Shown in pieces: positions 1 to 5,451 of a stretch of DNA of 5,451 nt. The notes below the pieces were generated by a model. That model was not told where the DNA came from. It did no database searches and saw only the letters and a program-made list of their open reading frames with translations. This DNA is from Verrucomicrobiota bacterium (GTDB lineage Bacteria; Verrucomicrobiota; Verrucomicrobiia; Opitutales; Opitutaceae). The stretch lies in contig JAURJO010000142.1 of NCBI GenBank assembly GCA_030832235.1, positions 1 through 5,451 of the forward strand. Reading direction: 5' to 3'. The stretch's first letter is position 1, and each line of letters opens with the position of its first letter. The translations under genes and the position numbers were made by a program.

Positions 1-59
1 GCGTTTCCGGCTCATCGGGCATGGAGGGAGCGTGCCGTCCGATGCGCGCAGCGTAAAGC

Positions 60-2765
60 GTGCGGGTGCCAGCGGCTGTAACGGACTGGCCTCCCGAGGC
101 GTCGGTTGACGCGGCGGTGGGTGCCGCCGAGCATCTACCTCGTCCCCTCTCGTTGACCGTGCGCTCCGCCGCCTTAATCTCCTCCCTGTCCGCCTTCGCC
201 GCGTCCGTGTTGGCCGCGGCACCCTCGAAGTCCGGAGTCGTCATGCCGGCGCCCGCACGGGCATTTCTCGAGCAACACTGCGCTTCGTGCCACGATGCGG
301 TGGAGAAAAAGGGTGACCTCGATCTGGAGGCGCTGGCGTTCAACCCGGCGGATCCGCGGAACCACGCCTTCTGGGTGAAACTGCACGACCGGGTGGCGTC
401 CGGTGAGATGCCGCCGGCGAAGAGACCGCGGCCGGGCGCGGACGAGTTGCAGGTATTCCTCGGCGCCATCTCGTCGGAGCTGGTCGCAACCGAGACCGCG
501 CGGCTCGCCGAGGAGGGGCGGGCGACGCGCCGGCGTCTCAACCGGCTCGAGTACGAGAACGCGGTGCGCGACCTGCTGCAGGCCCCGTGGTTGCAGGTGA
601 AGGAATGGTTGCCGGAGGACGGCGAGGCCTTCCGTTTCAACAAGGTGGGCGAGGCGCTCGACGTTTCGCACGTGCAGATGGCGCGCTACTTGGGCGCAGC
701 CGAGTACGCTTTGCGGCAGGTGCTCGCGAGGACCGCGGAGAAGCCCGAGACCAAGGTTACTCGTTACTACGCCCGCGAGCAGCGTAGTTTCACCGGTCCG
801 ATGAAGTTCACCGTGATGAACACCGCGCCGGAGCGCGCGACGTTCCCGGTGCTCGATCGTTCGGCGCAGCCGGAAGTGCGGGCGGGCAAGGCGCCCGTGA
901 CCGTCGGCGCGGCCGACCCCGCGACGCGCGAGCTGGAGGGGGTGGGGCTGGTGGCGAGCACCTACGAGCCCCTCGAGCCGAAATTCACCGGCTTCAAGGC
1001 GCCGCAGGCCGGCCGCTACCGCCTGCGTTTCAATGCGCTCTCGGTCTGGGTGGGTCCGACGAAACCCGTGAAGGGAAAACCCGACCGATGGTACATTCCC
1101 GATCTCGATGACGTTTCGCCGGGTCGGCGCGAGGAGCCGGTCACGATCTATTCCGAGATTCCCCCGCGGCAGCTGCGGTGGCTGGGAAAGTTTGACGTCA
1201 CGCCCGACCCTGCGGTGCACGAGCTCGACGTGTGGCTGCTCGAAGGGGAGACGATCCGGCCCGACGCGGCGCGTTTCTTCCGGTCGCGACCGGGCGCGGG
1301 CCGCTGGCAGAACCCGCTGGCCGAGAAGGATGGTCAACCGGGAGTCGTGTTCCGCTGGCTGGAGGTCGAGGGGCCGATTCTCGAAGCGTGGCCGACGGCC
1401 GGTCACCGCCGGCTTTTCGGCGACTTGCCGGTCCGCAATCCGGTCCCCGGCGGCAAAGGGGTCGAGGTGGTTTCCGCCGATCCGCGCGCGGATGCGCGCC
1501 GGCTCCTGGACAGCTTCCTGCGCGCGGCTTACCGGCGGCCGGTGCCGGCGGGTGAAGTGGAGCGATTCCTGCCGGTGTTCGAACACACGCTCGGAGCGGG
1601 CGGCGGTTTTGCTGACGCGATGATCTCGGCCTACACGGCGGTGCTGTGCTCGCCCGAGTTCGTCTCGGTCGACGCGCGGCCGGGACCGCTCGACGACCAC
1701 GCGCTGGCGACGCGCCTCGCGCTTTTCCTGAGCAATTCCGCGCCTGACGCGGAACTCCGCGCGACGGCCGATGCCGGTAAGCTGCGCGACCCCGCGGTGC
1801 TGGCGGCGCAGACGGAACGGTTGCTCGGCGATCCGCGCTCGACGCGTTTCACGGAGGCGTTTCTCGACCACTGGCTCGACTTGCGGCGGATCGTGGCGAC
1901 GGCACCGGACGAGATCCTCTATCCCGACTACTACCTCGACGATCTGCTGGCGGAGTCGGCGCTGGAGGAGACGCAGCTCTTCTTCCGCGAGCTGCTACGG
2001 GAGAACCTGCCGGCGCGCACGCTGGTGGCGGCCGACTTCGCGATGCTGAACGAGAAGCTGGCCCTGCATTATGGCCTGCCGCCGGTGAAAGGCGTGGCGC
2101 TCCGTCGCGTGCCCTTGCCGGCGGACAGTGTGCGGGGAGGGCTTCTGACGCAGGCGGCGGTGCTGAAAGTCACTTCCAATGGCACGACCACCTCGCCGGT
2201 CGTCCGTGGTGCGTGGGTGATGGAGCGACTCATCGGTAAGCCCCCGCCGCCCCCTCCGCCGAGTGTGCCGGCGGTGGAGCCTGATATCCGCGGAGCGGCG
2301 ACGATCCGGCAGCAGCTCGACAAGCACCGCACGGTGGAGAGTTGCGCCTCGTGCCACGTGAAGATCGACCCGCCGGGATTTGCGCTGGAGAGCTTCGACG
2401 TCATGGGCGGGTTCCGGGAGCGTTACCGCGCGATGGGCGAGCCGGCGCAGGCGGCGCCGGGAATCGGGCGGGGCGGGCAGAAGTTCGCCTTTCATCTGGC
2501 GTTGCCGGTGGACAGCTCGGGACAGACGCCGGAAGGAAAGCCGTTCGCCGACGTGCGTGAGTTCAAGCGCCGACTGCTGGAGGACGAGGCACAGATCGCG
2601 CGGAATCTCGTGCGGCAGTTGGTGGTTTACGCGACGGGCGCGCCGGTGCGCTTCAGCGACCGCGCCGCGGTGGAGGCGATCCTCGGCCGGGTGAGCGCGG
2701 GCGGTTACGGCGTGCGCTCGCTCGTGCACGAGGTAGTGCAAAGCGGGTTGTTCCGGCGGAAGTAG
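60..2765 (+). CDS. Exported DUF1592-family haem c protein (PSCyt1-DUF1587-DUF1595-DUF1592-DUF1588-DUF1585)
   Basis: Residue numbers count from GTG at 60. A hydrophobic signal peptide at about residues 34-54 (SLSAFAASVLAAA) precedes the PSCyt1 segment. This has CASCH at 74-78, a haem c attachment motif, and a following GEMPP whose M117 is a candidate distal haem ligand. Family domains then run in order: DUF1587 (about 157-222, RRLNRLEYENAVRDLL), a beta-rich stretch (about 225-475), DUF1595 (about 477-537, RRLLDSFLRAAYRRP), DUF1592 (about 544-655), DUF1588 (about 655-775) and DUF1585 (about 825-899). DUF1588 includes seven prolines at 728-734 and a second haem motif, CASCH at 762-766, followed by the typical KIDPPGFALESFD. 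About 900 aa is normal for the family. The catalytic role is unknown; electron transfer in the periplasm or at the surface is an inference. The coordinates give the longest frame, opened by a TAA at 54-56. The first 33 residues are polar and use more A/T-ending codons, so the real start is probably TTG 153 or GTG 159, directly before the signal peptide. The DUF1552 gene follows after 95 bases, a recurring family pairing. Confidence 0.93.
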   Translation: MRVPAAVTDWPPEASVDAAVGAAEHLPRPLSLTVRSAALISSLSAFAASVLAAAPSKSGVVMPAPARAFLEQHCASCHDAVEKKGDLDLEALAFNPADPRNHAFWVKLHDRVASGEMPPAKRPRPGADELQVFLGAISSELVATETARLAEEGRATRRRLNRLEYENAVRDLLQAPWLQVKEWLPEDGEAFRFNKVGEALDVSHVQMARYLGAAEYALRQVLARTAEKPETKVTRYYAREQRSFTGPMKFTVMNTAPERATFPVLDRSAQPEVRAGKAPVTVGAADPATRELEGVGLVASTYEPLEPKFTGFKAPQAGRYRLRFNALSVWVGPTKPVKGKPDRWYIPDLDDVSPGRREEPVTIYSEIPPRQLRWLGKFDVTPDPAVHELDVWLLEGETIRPDAARFFRSRPGAGRWQNPLAEKDGQPGVVFRWLEVEGPILEAWPTAGHRRLFGDLPVRNPVPGGKGVEVVSADPRADARRLLDSFLRAAYRRPVPAGEVERFLPVFEHTLGAGGGFADAMISAYTAVLCSPEFVSVDARPGPLDDHALATRLALFLSNSAPDAELRATADAGKLRDPAVLAAQTERLLGDPRSTRFTEAFLDHWLDLRRIVATAPDEILYPDYYLDDLLAESALEETQLFFRELLRENLPARTLVAADFAMLNEKLALHYGLPPVKGVALRRVPLPADSVRGGLLTQAAVLKVTSNGTTTSPVVRGAWVMERLIGKPPPPPPPSVPAVEPDIRGAATIRQQLDKHRTVESCASCHVKIDPPGFALESFDVMGGFRERYRAMGEPAQAAPGIGRGGQKFAFHLALPVDSSGQTPEGKPFADVREFKRRLLEDEAQIARNLVRQLVVYATGAPVRFSDRAAVEAILGRVSAGGYGVRSLVHEVVQSGLFRRK
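106..134 (+). promoter_or_regulatory. Weak promoter candidate before the DUF1592-family gene
   Basis: TTGACG at 106-111 matches five of six bases of the sigma70 -35 box. At a 17-base spacing the -10 position reads GAGCAT (129-134), with only three of six matches. If real, transcription would begin around 141-146, just before the preferred TTG/GTG starts at 153/159, and would rule out GTG 60 as the start. The -10 match is poor, so this is a tentative call. Confidence 0.15.
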
Positions 2766-2860
2766 GCCGGAACGAGATCGAAGGTTGCGCGTCGGCGCCG
2801 TGAGTCTTTCTTTTACAACATAGTCCTCGCCGCCGCGTTCCCTGCGAGCGCCGGTTCCGA
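2766..2860. other. 95-base gap between the DUF1592 and DUF1552 genes
   Basis: This gap holds no gene. It has an A/T-rich patch, TCTTTCTTTTACAACATAGT (2805-2824), unusual against the GC-rich surroundings, but no acceptable -35/-10 pair around it. The palindrome CGGCGCCG (2793-2800) is too short for a terminator, and CTCGC/GCGAG (2826-2830/2844-2848) forms only a five-base stem with a wide loop. No Shine-Dalgarno sequence precedes GTG 2861. The lack of a terminator is compatible with read-through from the upstream gene. Confidence 0.4.
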
Positions 2861-4225
2861 GTGAATCTGTTCCCCCTCCCCGCCATGCACCCCACCACTT
2901 CCTCCCCGGCTGTCCGTGTCTCCACCCAACGTGCGGTGTCGCGCCGCCAGTTCCTGCGCGGCGCGGGCGTCGCGATGTCGCTGCCGTTCCTCGACTCGAT
3001 GCTGCCGGCCTTCGCGCGGGCGGACACGGCGGCGAAGGGCAAGGCCAAGCCGCGGCGCATGCTGGCGGTGTGCAACAACCTCGGCCTGCTGCCTGACCAG
3101 TTTTTTCCAAAGGAGACGGGCCGCGGCTACGCGCTCTCGCCCTACCTTGAAACCCTGCGCGCGCATCGCGACGACTTCTCCGTTTTCAGCGGCGTCTGGC
3201 ATCCCGACGTCGATGGCGGGCATCCGGCCGACATCTGTTTCCTGACCGCGGCGCCGCATCCCGGCAGCGGCGGCTTCCGCAACACGATCTCACTCGACCA
3301 GTACATCGCCGAACGGATCGGCCATGAGACGCGTTTCCCCTCGCTCACGCTCGGCGTGAACGTGCAGCAGGGCACGCGGAGCCTATCCTGGACGGCCTCG
3401 GGCGTGCTGATTCCCTGCGAGGAGAAGGCGTCGGATGTTTTCCGCCGCCTCTTCGTGCAAGGCTCGCCGGCCGAGGTGGAGTCACAGCTGCGCAAGCTGG
3501 CGCAGGGCCGGAGCATCCTGGACGCGGTGGGCGGGCAGGCGCGCGATCTGCAACGCAGCGTGGGTGCGCGGGACCGCGATCGCCTCGACCAGTATTTCAC
3601 CAGCGTGCGCGATCTGGAACAGCGCCTGCAGGCGGCGCGGGAGTGGGAGACCCGTCCAAAGCCCCGCGTGAGCGCCCCGGTGCCCCTCGATCCCGCCAGC
3701 CCGAAGGCCTACATGGACAAGGTGAAGCTCATGTACGACATGGCGAAGCTCGCGTTCCAGACCGATTCGACGCGCTCGATCTCTCTCCTGCTCGACAGCG
3801 TGAACTCGCCCACGATCGACCTCGATCACGACGTGAAGATCACCGACGGCTACCACAACCTCTCCCACCACGGACGCTCGGAGGCGAAAATCTCGCAGCT
3901 GAAGGCGATCGACCAGTGGCACATGCGCCTCCTCGCCGATCTCTTCAACGATCTGAAATCCGTGCGCGAGGATGGCGAGACGCTGTTCGACCGCACGATG
4001 GTCCTGTACGGTTCCAACCTCGGCAACGCCAACACCCACGTGACGACGAACCTGCCGACGCTCCTCGCCGGCGGCGGTTTCCGCCACGGGCAGCACCTGG
4101 CGTTCGACCGCGTTCATAATTATCCCCTGCCCAATCTGTTCGTATCGATGCTCCAGCGCATGGGCATCGAGGCCGATAAATTCGCGACCTCGACGGGCAC
4201 GATGCGGGGTCTGGAAACCGCCTGA
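2861..4225 (+). CDS. DUF1552 (HxxSHH) protein with Tat signal
   Basis: The 454-aa frame starts at GTG 2861 and has a twin-arginine signal, SRRQFLRGAGVAMSLPFL at residues 27-44, so the protein is likely exported folded. The whole mature part matches the DUF1552 family (Pfam HXXSHH). It has RRMLAVCNNLGLLP near the N terminus, then H114 and GGH at 119-121, and the name-giving motif HNLSHH at 332-337 within ITDGYHNLSHHGRSE. The C-terminal block is LYGSNLGNANTH (382-393) followed by NLPTLLAGGG (397-406). The clustered histidines suggest metal binding, but no activity is established for the family. Length is normal and I see no frameshift. An alternative start is ATG 2885 (residue 9), which keeps the Tat signal intact; neither start has a clear Shine-Dalgarno sequence. 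The upstream DUF1592-family gene is the usual partner, so co-transcription across the 95-base gap is likely but unproven. Confidence 0.93.
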   Translation: MNLFPLPAMHPTTSSPAVRVSTQRAVSRRQFLRGAGVAMSLPFLDSMLPAFARADTAAKGKAKPRRMLAVCNNLGLLPDQFFPKETGRGYALSPYLETLRAHRDDFSVFSGVWHPDVDGGHPADICFLTAAPHPGSGGFRNTISLDQYIAERIGHETRFPSLTLGVNVQQGTRSLSWTASGVLIPCEEKASDVFRRLFVQGSPAEVESQLRKLAQGRSILDAVGGQARDLQRSVGARDRDRLDQYFTSVRDLEQRLQAAREWETRPKPRVSAPVPLDPASPKAYMDKVKLMYDMAKLAFQTDSTRSISLLLDSVNSPTIDLDHDVKITDGYHNLSHHGRSEAKISQLKAIDQWHMRLLADLFNDLKSVREDGETLFDRTMVLYGSNLGNANTHVTTNLPTLLAGGGFRHGQHLAFDRVHNYPLPNLFVSMLQRMGIEADKFATSTGTMRGLETA

Positions 4226-4290
4226 CGACAGATTCAGTCGGCGGTGGCTTGCAGAATGGTGCGAAGGCGCCTTCTTGGGCTCGCTGCGTC

Positions 4291-4315
4291 GCGGCGCCCG
4301 TTTTCCGGGAGCCGC
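4291..4315 (+). other. Imperfect hairpin in the receptor gene's leader
   Basis: GCGGCGCCCG (4291-4300) can pair with CGGGAGCCGC (4306-4315) around the loop TTTTC. Nine of ten positions pair, all G-C, with one G/A mismatch at 4296/4310. It sits 21 bases before ATG 4337 and 60 bases before ATG 4376. No T-run follows on either strand, so it is not a standard intrinsic terminator. It could be a 3'-end stabiliser of the upstream mRNA, a weak or Rho-assisted terminator, or a leader structure affecting translation of the receptor. GC-rich DNA makes some chance pairing likely, but this length and tight loop stand out against the rest of the gap. Confidence 0.4.
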
Positions 4316-4336
4316 AACCAAAACCCCGTACCGACC

Positions 4337-5451
4337 ATGTTCCTGTCCCACCGTTTCCAGGCGGGCGGAGCGCTGATGCGCATCGCCCTATTCTTGTTCG
4401 CGCTCGGATGTGCCACCGCTCTCCGAGCGCAAGGCGTCGGCGCCATTCAGGGCCGTATCTTCAATCCGGCCAAGAGCGAGTACGTGCGCGACGCCGAGGT
4501 GCGTCTCGATGGCACCAACCAGGTGACGTACTCGGAGAACGACGGGTCCTTTTCGTTCTCCGGCGTCGCGGCCGGCCCCGCCGGGATCACCGTCAACTAC
4601 ACCGGCTACAACACGGTGAAGGAGTCGTTCACTGTCGCCGCCGGACAAACCGCGGTGCGCGAGATCAACCTCACGAGCACGGCGGCGGCGCCGGCGGCCC
4701 AGGCCGGCGGCACCGTGCAGCTGCAGGCCTTCACGGTGTCCAGCGAGCGCGAGGGCAATGCCAAGGCCATCATGGCCCAGCGCCGCTCGATGAGCATCAC
4801 CACCTCGGTGGCGTCGGACATCTTCGGCGACGTCACGGACGGCAATGGGGGCGAGTTCCTGAAGTACCTACCCGGCGTTGACCTCGACTACGTGGAGTCC
4901 GAGGCCCGCGGCCCGCGCCTCGGCGGCATGGACTCGCAGTACGTCGGCGTGTCGTTCGACGGAGTCCGTTCGGCGAGCGCCGACGCCAACCGCGGCGGGG
5001 GAACCAGTTCCCGTGCGACCTCGTTCGAGGGCTTCTCGATCACCGCCATCGAGTCGATCGAGATCAACCGCACCACGGCGCCGGATTCCGACGCCGACAG
5101 TCCGGCGGGCACGATCAACATGCGCACGAAGCGCGCGTTCGACCGCAAGGGCCGCACGCTGGCGTACAACACGAGTCTGAATTTCAACGCCGAAGAGTTC
5201 ACCTGGAAGAAGACGGCCGGCCCGCGCGATGGCACCACCTACAAGTGGAAGCCGAACTATTCCATCGACTACGCGGAGTCGTTCCTGAACCAGCGATTCG
5301 GCGTCCTGTTCTCCGCGAGCCACGCGCACTCGTACACGGAGCAATACATCGTGAACAACGGTTACAACCGCTCGCCGACGGCGGCCGACCCGCGTCCGAT
5401 GGTGGTGCGCCAGATCGACTTCAAGGACGGCAACAAGACGATCCTGAAGGA
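4337..5451 (+). CDS. TonB-dependent outer-membrane receptor, 5' part (runs off window)
   Basis: The frame is open from ATG 4337 to the window edge (371 codons plus two bases, no stop), so only the N-terminal part is present; such receptors are usually 900-1,100 aa. A signal peptide (MRIALFLFALGCATALRA, residues 14-31) probably ends before QG. A carboxypeptidase-regulatory-like beta-sandwich follows (about 35-114, from GAIQGRIFNP, with DGSFSFSGV). Next come an Ala/Pro/Gly linker (115-126) and a TonB-box-like LQAFTVSSERE (129-139). The plug domain (about 145-265) contains EFLKYLPGVDLDYVE (173-187), ARGPRLGGMDSQYV, SIEINRTTAPDSDADSPAG and GTINMRTKRAF (258-268). First barrel strands follow. The plug resembles the Caulobacter/Xanthomonas/Opitutus-type receptors (TIGR01782-like), often used for oligosaccharides or other large ligands; the ligand here is unknown. 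ATG 4376 (residue 14) is a serious alternative start, because GGAG lies five bases before it and it gives a compact signal peptide. ATG 4337 has no Shine-Dalgarno sequence. Confidence 0.9.
   Translation, partial: MFLSHRFQAGGALMRIALFLFALGCATALRAQGVGAIQGRIFNPAKSEYVRDAEVRLDGTNQVTYSENDGSFSFSGVAAGPAGITVNYTGYNTVKESFTVAAGQTAVREINLTSTAAAPAAQAGGTVQLQAFTVSSEREGNAKAIMAQRRSMSITTSVASDIFGDVTDGNGGEFLKYLPGVDLDYVESEARGPRLGGMDSQYVGVSFDGVRSASADANRGGGTSSRATSFEGFSITAIESIEINRTTAPDSDADSPAGTINMRTKRAFDRKGRTLAYNTSLNFNAEEFTWKKTAGPRDGTTYKWKPNYSIDYAESFLNQRFGVLFSASHAHSYTEQYIVNNGYNRSPTAADPRPMVVRQIDFKDGNKTILK
4367..4370 (+). promoter_or_regulatory. Possible ribosome binding site deciding the receptor start
   Basis: GGAG with a five-base spacer precedes ATG 4376, an in-frame internal start of the receptor gene. 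If it is used, the signal peptide begins MRIALFLF and the first 13 residues of the longer frame are leader. The upstream ATG 4337 has only an A/C-rich sequence before it. Many genes in this phylum lack Shine-Dalgarno sequences, so the motif is suggestive only. Confidence 0.35.

Noticed and set aside
21..56. Short frame ATG 21 to TAA 54-56 upstream of the first gene
   Set aside because: It has only 11 codons, no recognisable content and no clear ribosome binding site. It could be the tail of an upstream gene, but nothing supports that.
153..180. TTGACC ... TAATCT as a promoter inside the start of the DUF1592-family gene
   Set aside because: It would force a start at ATG 243 and lose the signal peptide. 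The -10 match is only three of six.
174..1871. A 565-codon open frame on the - strand opposite the DUF1592-family gene
   Set aside because: The + strand frame has a full set of recognisable domains. The antisense product is Arg/His/Glu-rich with no domain, as expected from GC-rich codons read backwards.
1995..3110. A 371-codon - strand frame spanning the first gap
   Set aside because: It overlaps the ends of two well-supported + strand genes. Its product is low-complexity and Arg/Pro-rich with no recognisable motif.
3482..4351. A 289-codon - strand frame opposite the DUF1552 gene
   Set aside because: It is a shadow of the conserved HxxSHH region and shows no domain or signal of its own.
4376..4411. 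Possible lipoprotein signal (ALGC) in the receptor
   Set aside because: The residues before the Cys (A-L-G) do not fit a lipobox with Leu at -3. LRA before QG is a better signal peptidase I site, as expected for a beta-barrel receptor.
4249..4881. A 210-codon + strand frame overlapping the receptor start
   Set aside because: The product is Arg/His-rich without motifs. The other + frame encodes a clear signal peptide, regulatory-like domain and plug.

Overview
The window holds three genes on the + strand, in GC-rich DNA with strong G/C preference at third codon positions. All three products appear to be exported. The gene set suggests the Planctomycetes-Verrucomicrobia group, most likely an Opitutaceae-type verrucomicrobium. 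It combines a 'planctomycete cytochrome c' DUF1592-family protein, a DUF1552 (HxxSHH) Tat protein and a TonB-dependent receptor with an N-terminal carboxypeptidase-regulatory-like domain and Opitutaceae-style plug motifs. The taxon is inferred from family composition and motif style, not from a marker gene.

Layout: positions 1-59 hold no recognisable gene. Next comes a large exported multidomain protein of the PSCyt1/DUF1587/DUF1595/DUF1592/DUF1588/DUF1585 architecture (longest frame 60-2765, true start probably near 153/159) with two CxxCH haem c motifs. A 95-base gap follows, without a convincing terminator or promoter. A DUF1552 protein with a twin-arginine signal and the family's HxxSHH motif occupies 2861-4225. 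A 111-base gap then carries a strong imperfect hairpin (4291-4315) just upstream of the last gene. From 4337 to the window edge is the 5' part (371 full codons, no stop) of a TonB-dependent outer-membrane receptor. This frame is open to the end of the window.

How they may work together: DUF1592-type and DUF1552-type genes are a recurring adjacent pair in Planctomycetes, Verrucomicrobia and some myxobacteria, and their biochemical role is not established. The first protein looks like a periplasmic or surface haem c protein. The second is exported by Tat and is rich in conserved histidines, which would fit a metal-dependent enzyme or partner. The downstream receptor would import a substrate across the outer membrane. 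A degradation-plus-uptake or redox module at the cell envelope is a reasonable inference but is not shown by the sequence. I saw no tRNA, rRNA, CRISPR array, insertion sequence or sign of recent transfer.
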